Part shown: positions 36,182 to 44,696 of the stretch, in pieces
How positions within the stretch are numbered: the stretch's first letter is position 1
Layout: every line of letters starts with the position of its first letter
From: Streptomyces sp. NBC_00513
GTDB taxonomy: Bacteria; Actinomycetota; Actinomycetes; Streptomycetales; Streptomycetaceae
Assembly (NCBI RefSeq): GCF_041431415.1
Contig: NZ_CP107845.1
Location: forward strand, 7,812,001 to 7,876,000
Reading direction: 5' to 3'
DNA: 64,000 nt
Notes under the pieces: model-generated
What the model was told of the DNA's origin: nothing
What the model saw: the letters and a program-made list of their open reading frames with translations, nothing else
Databases searched by the model: none
Translations under genes and position numbers: made by a program

Positions 36182-36211
36182 TTGGCAGCTAAGCTGCCAG
36201 GTGGCTATAAC
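36182..36211 (+). promoter_or_regulatory. Promoter with perfect GntR operator before the KDPG-aldolase/KDG-kinase genes
   Basis: TGGCAGCTAAGCTGCCA (36183-36199) is a perfect inverted repeat around a central A. It covers the -35 TTGGCA (36182-36187) and most of an 18-nt spacer before TATAAC (36206-36211). It is the best of the three related sites in the window. Confidence 0.7.
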
Positions 36212-36304
36212 TGCAGGGCTCAGCAGAGCACACGGCCATGACACGCGGGACCGTCTCCCACGGGCGCCGACTCCCCGAGGCCGTTCCACCAACGGGAGAC
36301 CCCC

Positions 36305-36673
36305 ATGATCCTGACCGACCTGCCGTACCGCTCCCTCGCCATCGTGCGCGGGAGCGACCGTGACGCCGCCCTACAAACCGTGCTCACCCTGGCCGGGGAA
36401 GGGATCACCGCGAGCGAGGTGACCCTCACCACCGACGACGCTCTCTGGGTGATCGAACAGGCTCGCCGCGAGCTGGGACACGAGGCGCTGATCGGCGCAG
36501 GGCCCGTCCTGAGCGTCGACGACGCAGCCCGGGCCGCCGATGCCGCCCTCGCCGCCGGGGCCGTCGCCGTCGGAGCCGGCTCCCCGCTCATCGGCGACGG
36601 CGGCGACCAGGCAGCGCTGCGCGCCCGCGCCGCGCAGTGGCGCACCGCCCTCACCCGGGCGGTGACCGCGTGA
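36305..36673 (+). pseudogene. KDPG/KHG aldolase with internal deletion
   Basis: The family is about 205-215 residues long. This frame encodes only 122. The first 75 residues (LAIVRGSDRDAALQTVLTLA through HEALIGAGPVLSVDDAARA) and the last 40 (AGAVAVGAGSPLIGDGG and the C-terminal helix) are good, but the roughly 85 residues between them, which hold the Schiff-base lysine and the phosphate site, are missing in frame. It keeps its start and a GTGA overlap with the kinase, so it may still be translated to couple the kinase, but it cannot be an active aldolase. Confidence 0.8.
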
Positions 36674-37668
36674 CCACCCCCGACGCCGGCCCAGCACCTG
36701 TCCCGGCCGCCAACCCGGTCCCCGAGGTGGTGACCGTGGGGGAGGCGATGGCCGCGCTGCGGGCCACCAGACCAATCAGGCTCGCTCCGCCCATGGAACT
36801 GTCCGTCGCCGGGGCCGAGTCCAACGTCGCCATCTGCCTGGCCCGCCTCGGTCACCGCACTGCATGGGTCGGCCGGGTCGGCGCCGACCCGTTCGGCGCC
36901 TTGATCCTGCGCACCCTGCGCGCCGAAGGCGTCGACACCTCTCACGCCCGCACCGACACCCAGGGCCGGCCCACCGGCCTGCTCGTACGCGAGGACGGCA
37001 TCGGCGACCTCGCCACGGTCCACTACTACCGCGACCGCTCCGCCGGATCCGCCCTCCACCCCGACGACGTCCTACCCGCCCTCCACCCCGGCACCCGCAT
37101 CCTCCATCTCACCGGCATTGCCCCCGCCCTCGGCCCCACCGCAGCCCAGGCCGTCCTCGCCGCAGCCACCCGAGCCCGGGAACTCGGCACCACCGTCTGC
37201 CTCGACGTCAACCACCATGCCCGCCTGTGGGCCCACCACCAGGCCCGACAGGTCCTGCTGCCCCTGGCCCGCCACGCCGACATCCTCATCGCCTCCGCCG
37301 ACGAACTCCACCTCGTCGCCGACGACCCAGCCGACGACGAGGACCATGCCGTCACAGCACTCCTCGCTCAGGGCACGCGCGAAGTGGTCCTCACCCGCGG
37401 CGGCAACGGCGCCAGCATCACCACCGCCGACGGGACACACCACGCTCCAGCCCGCCGCGTGCCCGTCGTGGACGTCATCGGCGCCGGCGACGCCTTCGTC
37501 GCCGCCTACCTCTCCGGGGTCCTCGACAATCTCACCACCGAGCAACGCCTCCACCGTGCCACCGCCACCGCCGCGTTCGCCGTCGCCACCCGCGGCGACT
37601 GGGAAGGCCTGCCCACCCGTACCGACCTCGCCCTCCTCGACACCCCCGCCGGCACCACCCTGCGCTGA
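36670..37668 (+). CDS. PfkB-family sugar kinase, probable 2-keto-3-deoxygluconate kinase
   Basis: A 332-residue ribokinase-fold enzyme. The N-terminus reads EVVTVGEAMAALRATRP and SVAGAESNVAICLARLGHRTAWVGRVGADPFG-type sequence (substrate lid and PfkB signature 1). The C-terminus has the DVIGAGDAFVAAYLSG anion hole with the catalytic Asp at about 274. The GTG start overlaps the stop of the damaged aldolase. Kinase beside KDPG aldolase is the usual pair for 2-keto-3-deoxygluconate/galactonate use, so KDG is the likely substrate. Other ketoses are possible. Confidence 0.85.
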   Translation: MTTPDAGPAPVPAANPVPEVVTVGEAMAALRATRPIRLAPPMELSVAGAESNVAICLARLGHRTAWVGRVGADPFGALILRTLRAEGVDTSHARTDTQGRPTGLLVREDGIGDLATVHYYRDRSAGSALHPDDVLPALHPGTRILHLTGIAPALGPTAAQAVLAAATRARELGTTVCLDVNHHARLWAHHQARQVLLPLARHADILIASADELHLVADDPADDEDHAVTALLAQGTREVVLTRGGNGASITTADGTHHAPARRVPVVDVIGAGDAFVAAYLSGVLDNLTTEQRLHRATATAAFAVATRGDWEGLPTRTDLALLDTPAGTTLR

Positions 37669-37713
37669 CCCCGAGGCTCCCCATACACCCAACAACCATC
37701 CCACCGGCCCCCG

Positions 37714-38020
37714 CCCCTCACCGTCCGGGCCCGCGGTACCCACGAACTCGCCGAAGGCGCCCGCTGGGTCGACGACCGCCTCGTCTTCACCGACACCCTC
37801 ACCGGCCGTCTCGTCGAAGCCCGCGCCTCCGCCCCCGCCCGCGCGAACCACTACGCCTCGACGTCCCCTTGGCGCCGCCGTCCCCGTCGCCGGCCGCCCC
37901 GGACACCGGATCGCCGCCGCAGGCACCCGGCATCACCCTCCTCACGCCCGACGGCACCACGTACTGGCTCGCCCGCTCCGCGGGCATGCCCGTTGTCGCC
38001 ACCCGCATGAACGACGGCGG
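37714..38020 (+). pseudogene. Fragment of an SMP-30/gluconolactonase gene
   Basis: Right after the kinase, one frame reads GTHELAEGARWVDDRLVFTD and TLTGRLVEA, the N-terminus of SMP-30 lactonases. In other frames the similarity goes on as EPLRLDVPL, AAAVPVAGRPGHRIAAAGT and ITLLTPDGTTYWLA, and ends at VATRMNDGG, which corresponds to the metal-site RMNDG. At least two frameshifts, and the last 60% of the gene is missing. A lactonase fits between a sugar dehydrogenase and the dehydratase. Confidence 0.72.
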
Positions 38021-38368
38021 CCTGCGGCCCCCACGGCAGGTTCTGGACATGGTGTCCGGCAACGCCAGTCACCTGGACGATGAGCAGGGAGTCGCATCAC
38101 CACCCGTCGCCGGACCCGGGGATCGAGGCCGGCGTCGACGCAAGATGCAGGCGACCCAGGAACGTACGGGCTGTCGTCTTGTAGGCGGCGGGGGAGCAAG
38201 GGAGGAACGTGCCGGGTGGCGAACCTGGTCGAGGGACATGCGCTCGGTCTCAGGCGCCGACCACGCCGCCCGCTGGGCGGTTGCCGAGATGGGCACCAAC
38301 GGGGCTGGGTTCCGCTCGGTGAGCGCACCATGGTCAAGTGTGCTTGACGCCCAATGTCACACTTGCTC

Positions 38369-38476
38369 TCAATCGAGCGCGGACGTTTCGATCCGAGCCT
38401 CCCGCTCGCCTTCCGTATCGCACACGTCTTCAACCGGACGATAGAAGACATCTTCCGCCCGGACGACGAGGCCTGA
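38369..38476 (+). pseudogene. C-terminal remnant of a small XRE-type regulator
   Basis: The 35 codons from SIERGRFDPSLPLAFRIAHV to EDIFRPDDEA and a stop match the end of the YozG-like helix-turn-helix proteins, including helix 3 and the dimer tail. The first half of the protein is absent. Upstream sequence back to 38021 shows no gene. Confidence 0.65.
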
Positions 38477-38998
38477 CGGGCGGTTGTGGCCGTGGCCGCC
38501 TGGCCGCACGGGCCGGGCGACTGCGAGTGTCACGCGCTGGGTCATCACGTACTTCGCACCAGGCGACGGATCGCCGCCATCGGATGGGAGTTGCTCGACT
38601 TGCCTGTTGGAACGCGCGATAGAAGTTGTCCATCACTGCGGCGACCGGTGCGTAGCGGACAAGGAGTTCTGCGCCCGACGCTGGAACACCCTCCGACCTG
38701 CCTGACGAGGACCGCGGTTCCCCCGACCTCCAGTAGGACCGTCCTGCCGCCGATGCCCGACCCCAGCGGTGTACCAGCGTCCACGAACCCGCGCAGACCG
38801 CGGTCACTGCGCAGCGCCGGCGATGGCGAGCTCCGCGGTCTCCTCGCGGCCGCGAACCGCGCCCGCCTGGAGCATGTTCATCTCGCGAAAAGCCCGACGC
38901 TCAGCGTCAAGGCCCCCGTCCCCCGCCCTCCGAACAACGCGTACCACCGGCATACCGCAACGATCACCAACCGTCATCACTCGACGGCACCGAGATCC
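38477..38998. other. Stretch without a recognised gene
   Basis: About 520 bp. Frames on both strands are short or antisense. None has a ribosome site with recognisable sequence. Confidence 0.4.
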
Positions 38999-39940
38999 TC
39001 AGCAACCATGGTGGACGGTGATCGTGGTCCAGGCGCCGACGTGGACCTGGTCGCCGTCGCCGAGGGGGATCGGGACGTACGGCTGGATCGGTTCCTCACC
39101 GCCGTTGATGGTGGTGCCGTTGGTGGAGTTCTGGTCCATCACGGACCAGGTTCCGTCGGGCTGCTGGACGAGCATCGCGTGCTGGTGGGAGACGCCCGGG
39201 TCCTCGGGGGGCACCGAGAGGTCGATGTCCGGGGACTCGCCCGAGGAGGCGCGCCGCCGGCCGATGGTGATCTGACCGCCGGAGAGCGCGAGGTGCTGCT
39301 CGGGGGAGTACGCGGGCAGATTCAGTCCGACCGCCTCGGGGCTTCTCTGTATCATCGCCATGAAGTACGAGCGGTCGGGGCCGACCGTCGCGCTCCAGGG
39401 GCCACCGATCTGCGACGGGGCCTGACCCTGGGATGCGTAGTCCTGCTGTTGACGATGCGATGAGGGCTGCTGGTACTCCTGTTGGAGGTGTTGCACGTAC
39501 GGCTGCTGATCGGCCCCGGGCGGTGAGAGCAGTTGGCCGTCCTCGTGCCCGAGCGGCTCGGCCGGCAGTTCCACCCAAGCCGGCCGCGGGCCGTGGTGGT
39601 CGAAGGGGGCCTGTGGGAGGGCCGACGGGGACCGCTGTGGCGGGATGCCCATGCGCGGGTTGCCCGCCGCCAAGCCCGGATGTGGCGCGTCCGCGGTGTG
39701 CAAGGCCACCGACCACATTGGAAAGGTGTACCTACATACCTCGCAGAACGGGGCCACACCCTCGCGCTGGGTGCAGCACTGCGGGCACATCTCCACCGGC
39801 GCGGTCGGCTCACCGGCCATGGGACGGCCGTAGCCGAAGGCAGCCGCTGCGGGGGTGCTCGTGGCGGCCCTCATGGGGTTGCCGCAGACCTCGCACCAGT
39901 GCTCGTAGGCGGACTGGTGCCCGTTCGGGCAGGTTTGCAT
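38999..39940 (-). CDS. Zinc-ribbon FHA-domain protein
   Basis: A cytoplasmic phosphothreonine-binding adaptor of 313 residues. Two zinc-ribbon-like cysteine clusters lie at the N-terminus (CPNGH...CEVC at 4-20, CPQCC...CEVC at 52-69), followed by a Pro/Gln-rich linker (about 90-190). A C-terminal FHA domain (about 215-313) has ITIGRRRAS, GVSHQHAML and NSTNGTTING, the phosphopeptide-binding loops. Such proteins normally sit in a cluster with a Ser/Thr kinase, a PP2C phosphatase and a VWA protein. Here the partners are missing and the next gene is a sigma-factor fossil. Confidence 0.87.
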   Translation of the reverse strand: MQTCPNGHQSAYEHWCEVCGNPMRAATSTPAAAAFGYGRPMAGEPTAPVEMCPQCCTQREGVAPFCEVCRYTFPMWSVALHTADAPHPGLAAGNPRMGIPPQRSPSALPQAPFDHHGPRPAWVELPAEPLGHEDGQLLSPPGADQQPYVQHLQQEYQQPSSHRQQQDYASQGQAPSQIGGPWSATVGPDRSYFMAMIQRSPEAVGLNLPAYSPEQHLALSGGQITIGRRRASSGESPDIDLSVPPEDPGVSHQHAMLVQQPDGTWSVMDQNSTNGTTINGGEEPIQPYVPIPLGDGDQVHVGAWTTITVHHGC

Positions 39941-39980
39941 GACGACCGTTCCCCCTTCTCATTGGGTCATCGCACCGGGC

Positions 39981-40439
39981 TTCATCTCTCACGGCTCCCT
40001 CACTCGGCCGGCCGGCCGAGCGCTCCTCACGGATCATCTCGCCGACACGGCAGATTGCTTGAGAGAGTCCTGGCAGCTTCCACAGCAGGATTCCGCTCAG
40101 CAACAGCACCCCGAGGCGGCCGTTGACGTCGCGCAGGTCGCGTTCGGCCCGCGCGCAGCCGGCGCACGCTTGGAGGTGGCGGCCGAGGTCCCGGGTGCGG
40201 CGCTTGCCGGCCGCCGGAGCATGGCGGCGATCTGCCCCGCCGTAGCGCCGGCATTCGTCCGTCTGTGCGGCCTCCAGGTGGCGCAGGCAGATCAGCAGGT
40301 ACGGCCGCCAGGCGTACTCGGGCCCGGCGCCCCAGGCGACGGTCCGGTAGGTACCTGCGAAGGCCTCCGCCGCGAAGTGCTGGGCGGTGGGCAGGGTCCC
40401 TGTCCGCCGCGCGCAGGGCCGTCCCCGATCATCACGGGG
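39981..40439 (-). pseudogene. ECF sigma factor with fused zinc finger, core deleted
   Basis: The frame reads AQHFAAEAFAGTYRTVAWGA and AWRPYLLICLRHLEAAQ, the region-2 part of a Streptomyces sigma factor type that carries a C-terminal zinc finger. It then jumps directly to ECRRYGGADRRH and RHLQACAGCARAERDLRDVN, the zinc finger (H...CAGC), and LSGILLWKLPG. The promoter-recognition region 4 between them is gone. The frame is open through the junction, so it is an in-frame internal deletion. The very start is unclear. Confidence 0.65.
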
Positions 40440-40576
40440 CATTACCGGGCGAGAAAGCCGGGAGCACCCGAACGCCCCGCACCTCAGTTGGGTAGGCAGC
40501 TCCTGACTGCCCAACGACACCAGCGCGGCGGAGGCCGTGCGCGCGGTAGGAGCCGGCTCGCCCGCACCCGCTTCGG

Positions 40577-41722
40577 TTACCCCCTCCGGCCACCGGCCAG
40601 GAGCCGCGCCACCCTGGCGCGACCGCGGAGTACGAGGACAATGCCGGCGGCGAGCAGTGCGCTGCCGAAGGCGAGGATGATCGGGGTTTGGCTGGAGGCG
40701 CCGGTCTCGGCCAAGGGCTTGGCGTTGTTGTCGGTGTCCTGGTCGGAGCCGGTGTCCATGGGGATGTCATCCGCGGCGTCGGGTGTCGAGCCCGGCGCGG
40801 CCGGTCCCGTCGCCAGGGTCGGCGCGGATGCCTGCGCCGACGCGGGTGCCTGTGCCGCAGGGGATGCCGATGCGTCGGACGCGTCGGGTGCGGAGGGCGG
40901 CGTGGTCTTCGCGGAGGACGTGGCCGGTGGCGCGGCCGCCCCCGGGGAGATGGCGCTGATGGTGACGTCGTCGTAGTAGTTCACCACGGCCGGTGTGCCG
41001 CCTGCCTTGTGCCCCTTCCAAGCCTGCCAGTTGGGTCGGTACAGACCGATCTTGTGGTAGGGGGCGGTGTCCTGGTGATAGCTGTTGGGGCCGTGGTGTG
41101 ATCCCACCTGGGCACCGTCGAGCCGGGCGGTGATGGAGCCGGTGGTGCCCTTGGTTGACCAGGTGATGTCGAAGGACCACTGGTTCCAGTGGCCGAATTG
41201 CACCGGGCCGAGGTCGTACTTGACCTCGTGCGCCGGCTTCCTGCTCTCGTCCACCTTCTCCGAGCCGTCCCGCCAGTGGACGACCATCATCCAGCGGTCG
41301 TTCTTGACGGCCAGGACGACAGCCGGGTAGGTGCCCGTCCCGCCGTGCCACTGGGAGACGATGGTCTGTGCGTCGTAGCGAATCCAATCATTGGGAAGGT
41401 AGTTGGCGAAGGTGTACCGGTAGCTCCCGTACGGCACACGAGCCGTGGCTATCTCGGTGCGGTAGGACTTTCCGTCGTCCGGCATGGCGAACCGGACGGC
41501 CTTGCCACCACGCCCGCCGGGCGCGGACTTGACGTCCACGGTGCCCGTGCCATCGATGCCCTTGCGGGGAAACGCGGAGGTGGCTCCGGACTCGAACCCG
41601 TCCTTGAACGGAAGGGGTGTCAGCGCACGGTCGGCGAAGGCGTCGGTTGCCCCGAGGCCCACCACCAACACGGCAGCCAAGGCCGCACTGAACCGCCGTG
41701 TGCGGCTGTAACGCTGGAACAT
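40577..41722 (-). CDS. Wall-anchored polysaccharide-lyase-like protein (LAETG)
   Basis: The second intact member of the family, 381 residues. Signal peptide ends ATDAFADRA near 31. The jelly-roll domain (about 35-265) has YRTEIATARVPYGSYRYTFA, TIVSQWHGGTG, MMVVHWRDGSEK, GHWNQWSFDITWSTKGTTGS and GPNSYHQDTAPYHKIGLYRP, closely parallel to 25144-26256. An Ala/Pro/Ser-rich linker precedes the sorting signal LAETG (337-341), a hydrophobic segment and RGRARVARL. LAxTG is the motif of Streptomyces class E sortases. ATG at 41722, AAGGA about 8 nt upstream. Lyase activity is inferred from the fold only. Confidence 0.82.
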   Translation of the reverse strand: MFQRYSRTRRFSAALAAVLVVGLGATDAFADRALTPLPFKDGFESGATSAFPRKGIDGTGTVDVKSAPGGRGGKAVRFAMPDDGKSYRTEIATARVPYGSYRYTFANYLPNDWIRYDAQTIVSQWHGGTGTYPAVVLAVKNDRWMMVVHWRDGSEKVDESRKPAHEVKYDLGPVQFGHWNQWSFDITWSTKGTTGSITARLDGAQVGSHHGPNSYHQDTAPYHKIGLYRPNWQAWKGHKAGGTPAVVNYYDDVTISAISPGAAAPPATSSAKTTPPSAPDASDASASPAAQAPASAQASAPTLATGPAAPGSTPDAADDIPMDTGSDQDTDNNAKPLAETGASSQTPIILAFGSALLAAGIVLVLRGRARVARLLAGGRRG

Positions 41723-42479
41723 GAACCGTCCTTCTTGTGAGGGGAGATGCGGTGGCGATCTGCGGCGCGGCGACCAGTGGTCGCGGAACGCGGGGACAAC
41801 GACTGCCGTCCACGGCCCTGCCGCCACGACAAGTCGCAACCGATCAGAAATAGACACGTTCACACGTGTTGGCACATGACATCGTCAAGCAGCAGTGGAG
41901 TCAAGCCCAGGCGGAGGGGTGAGATCCGGTTGTGATCTTTCAGCGCACCCGGCCCGTAAGGAGGCTGTGTCGCTACGACTTGCCGAGGGCGGTACATCCG
42001 TCACGGGCGTGCGACGCCGCACCCAACCGGAGTTCTCGCGCAGTTGCTCACCGCCGCTGGGCCGCAAGCAACCGGACACCCATCGGCGCGATCCGCACAC
42101 TGCACGAAGCGAGCGGACGACCGCGGGGCCGGGAGCCAGGCGAACACGTTCGGGCCATCGACGAGCTCTTCAGTGATGCAGCAACAACCCCATGTCAAAA
42201 GGCAATCGCGCGTATCCCTGTGCCGCAAGCGGGGTGGAAATCTCCACGCACGGCGACTTTCCACGAGTGGCGATCATGAACGGACGCAGCTTGAGGGATC
42301 GGCCTGAGTCGCCGACAGTCTCGGGCGCAGATGCGAATCTGGAAGAGGGCGAGGGTGGGCCACAGACCTCACGGCGCGGGCGGCTGCCGTGCGCGATGCC
42401 CTCTGCCTGGTCCATCGATTCTCAGGCCGCGACTGCCGAGACGCGGATGTTGCGCGGAAGGCACTCGTCCGCAGAGCAC
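41723..42479. other. Stretch without a recognised gene
   Basis: About 750 bp upstream of both the lyase-like gene (left) and the HAD gene (right). Frames such as 41895-42176 show neither ribosome site nor recognisable motif. Promoter of the lyase-like gene not recognised. Confidence 0.45.
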
Positions 42480-42507
42480 TGGACAGTCCACGGCCGGCCA
42501 GTACGAT
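42480..42507 (+). promoter_or_regulatory. Promoter of a leaderless HAD mRNA
   Basis: TGGACA (42480-42485), a 16-nt spacer and TACGAT (42502-42507) are followed 6 nt later by the ATG of the HAD gene, which has no ribosome site. The transcript should start at the start codon. Confidence 0.6.
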
Positions 42508-42513
42508 CACTGC

Positions 42514-43212
42514 ATGATCAAAGGGGTGATGTTCGACTTCTCCGGCACTCTGCTGCGCATCGAGTCGACCAAGGAGTGGCTCGACGCGGTGTTGACAGCG
42601 GCCGACCTCTCCCTGACCGGCGAGGAGTTCGCCTCTCGGGTGCAGCGGCTGACGGAGTGCGGAGCACTGCCAGGTGGACCGTCGCCACTGCACGTGCCCA
42701 CGCATCTCGAAGCACTCTGGCGCGAGCGGGACCTGGGTGCCGATCAACACCGCGCCGTGTACACCGCATTGGCTCAGGAGGCCGGGCTGCCGGTGCCGGA
42801 GTTGGCGCAGGCGCTCTACGACCGCCATATGACGCCTGCCGCCTGGCGGCCCTACCCGGACACCGAACCGACGTTGCGTGAACTGCGTCGGCGAGGGATC
42901 CCGGTGGCCGTGGTGAGCAACATCGGATGGGATCTTCGACCCATCTTCCGCGCACACGGACTGGACGACCTGGTCGATGCCTATCTGCTCTCTTTCGAGC
43001 TGTGCGTGCAGAAGCCCGACCCGGCGATCTTCAGGGCCGCCTGCGGTCGGCTCGGCCTGGCACCCGCCGATGTGCTGATGGTCGGCGACAACCGCATCGC
43101 GGACGGCGGCGCGCAGGTCCTGGGGTGCCCGGTGCACTTCGTCGACCACCTGCCGGTCGATCAGCGCCCGGCCGGATTGGCACCTGTCTTGGGGTTGCTC
43201 GGGCCCTCGTAG
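42514..43212 (+). CDS. HAD-superfamily hydrolase
   Basis: A 232-residue phosphatase-like protein. Motif I is FDFSGTLLR: the nucleophile Asp is present, but the second acidic position is Ser instead of Asp, a variant seen in some HAD proteins. Motif II is VAVVSNIGWD, motif III the Lys of VQKPDPAIF, and motif IV VLMVGDNRIADGG. The cap is helical (C1 type). Substrate unknown. Leaderless expression is suggested by the promoter directly upstream. The next gene, a NUDIX hydrolase, is on the other strand. Confidence 0.83.
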   Translation: MIKGVMFDFSGTLLRIESTKEWLDAVLTAADLSLTGEEFASRVQRLTECGALPGGPSPLHVPTHLEALWRERDLGADQHRAVYTALAQEAGLPVPELAQALYDRHMTPAAWRPYPDTEPTLRELRRRGIPVAVVSNIGWDLRPIFRAHGLDDLVDAYLLSFELCVQKPDPAIFRAACGRLGLAPADVLMVGDNRIADGGAQVLGCPVHFVDHLPVDQRPAGLAPVLGLLGPS

Positions 43213-43472
43213 CCGACGGACTTGGGAGAACTCGACGGCCAAGTACCTTACCGAGACGAGGGGCCAGTGCAGTCGCTGGTCGAGTTGGCGCCGACCGCCG
43301 AGAGTTGCGGGCGGGGTTCAACGCGATGCGCGACGCTGCCGCGAGTCAACCTGCCCGAGGCGCTGCGGGAGGTGTGCGCCTGGGCCGGCGCCGACCAGGC
43401 ATTCGCCTCGGTCACCGGCGGAGAGGTTCGCCTCAACCCTGCACTGGAACAGTCGTCGGAGGTGCCGGCGCG
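43213..43472 (+). other. Coding debris between HAD and NUDIX genes
   Basis: Plus-strand about 43329-43488 reads LPRVNLPEALREVCAWAGAD and SVTGGEVRLNPALEQS with gene-like third-position GC, but no start, stop context or family could be recognised. It is probably a fragment of a lost gene. Confidence 0.3.
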
Positions 43473-43991
43473 CTATCCGGAAGGGGGCCTCGGGGCGCTC
43501 AGGGCTCGATATCGGTCGAATGCCTCGCGGGCATCCGGGATGAACTGGGAGCGGTGGACGATCGCTTCGAGTCCGGGCTCGGTCAGCCAGTCGAACCAGC
43601 CGACTTCCTTGGTGTCGGGCTGAACAGGTGCTGTGACCACGGCTTCATGAAGGCCCAGCCAGTAGGGGCTGATGACGCCGTCGCACAGGAACTTGAGCAC
43701 GAAGCGGGGATGAGCATGGACCCCGAGCTCCTCCGCCAATTCTCTGGTCGCAGCTTCCTCGTACGACTCGCCCACGTCGACGGCGCCCCCGAACATCCAG
43801 TTGAACTGCCCCGGGAAGCGAGACGCATGGTCCGGGCGACGGTGCACGAGGATCCGTCCGTCGCCGTCCCGGCACACGATCGTGGCCACACGATGCAACC
43901 AGCGTTCCCGAATCGCCTTCCCGCGGTCGACGACCGCGACGACGTGGTCCTGCTCATCGACCCGCTCAACCAGCTCACCCATGGGATGCAT
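43473..43991 (-). CDS. NUDIX hydrolase
   Basis: A pyrophosphohydrolase of about 172 residues for nucleoside or isoprenoid diphosphate-type substrates. The NUDIX box is complete (GGAVDVGESYEEAATRELAEEL, metal-binding Glu residues present), preceded by VHRRPDHASRFPGQFNWMFGG. The N-terminal section (ERVDEQDHVVAVVDRGKAIRERWLHRV) resembles the YfcD/Idi-like branch. Start ATG 43991 or 43982; no strong ribosome site for either. It stands alone. Confidence 0.83.
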   Translation of the reverse strand: MHPMGELVERVDEQDHVVAVVDRGKAIRERWLHRVATIVCRDGDGRILVHRRPDHASRFPGQFNWMFGGAVDVGESYEEAATRELAEELGVHAHPRFVLKFLCDGVISPYWLGLHEAVVTAPVQPDTKEVGWFDWLTEPGLEAIVHRSQFIPDAREAFDRYRALSAPRPPSG

Positions 43992-44696
43992 AATCGCACG
44001 GACCCGAAAGAGGCCGGCATCGCGTTGACGGGGCATCAAGCCATTCCTCGACCACTGCCCCTGCACCTCCGCTTCATCTCCGGCAGCACCTGACCCGTCC
44101 CGATCGGCGCCAAGATCAACGCAGCAGCCGTGCACGTTCCCATGGCAGGTCGGCCGTGTTCTGCGGCTTCCAGTGAGGAACAGGGACGAGCAGGTCGGAC
44201 AGGCTCTTCACCACCCGCCCCCTGTGAGCCGCGACGGCCCGAAACTCTACGGCGGTCGAGTCCGCTTCGGCCTTCGAGTCGGGGCCCTCATCCATCGTGA
44301 TCTTGTGGTTGGCGGCTGCCGTTCATGGCGCGCCAGGTTGAGGGTGTGGCGACCAGTCCCGCACCGGTTCCGCTCGCCGGGCCGCGGGTCTCGCAGGACG
44401 CGGGCCGCCGGCGCCGAAGTGCCCGAGCCCGGTCACTTCGCCATCGCCAGGTGTACCGACGCATACCAGTTACGGGCGGCTCAACACGGGAACGTCACGA
44501 GCGGATCTCACCCTTCCGCCTGCTCTTGACTCTGGGCATCCGAGCAGATGTCATATGCGAACGCGTGTGACTGTGTTTGTTTCTGAATGGTTGTGGTTCG
44601 GCGTGTGGAACGGTCCGTCGGGCGGCCGGCACCGACCATTCGTCCTAGACCGTCGGCGACGACACCTCAGGCCACCCCCGCTTCCAAGGACGGTTC
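43992..44696. other. Stretch without a recognised gene
   Basis: About 700 bp. Short frames on both strands, none with a ribosome site and recognisable sequence. The right end resembles the upstream region of the intact lyase-like gene at 41722 (AAGGACGGTTC before the ATG in both), so that region was duplicated too. Confidence 0.4.

Noticed and set aside
36864..38444. A 526-codon plus-strand open frame through the KDG kinase and beyond
   Set aside because: Arg/Pro-rich shadow of the kinase frame. Only its last part overlaps real debris (SMP-30 remnant).
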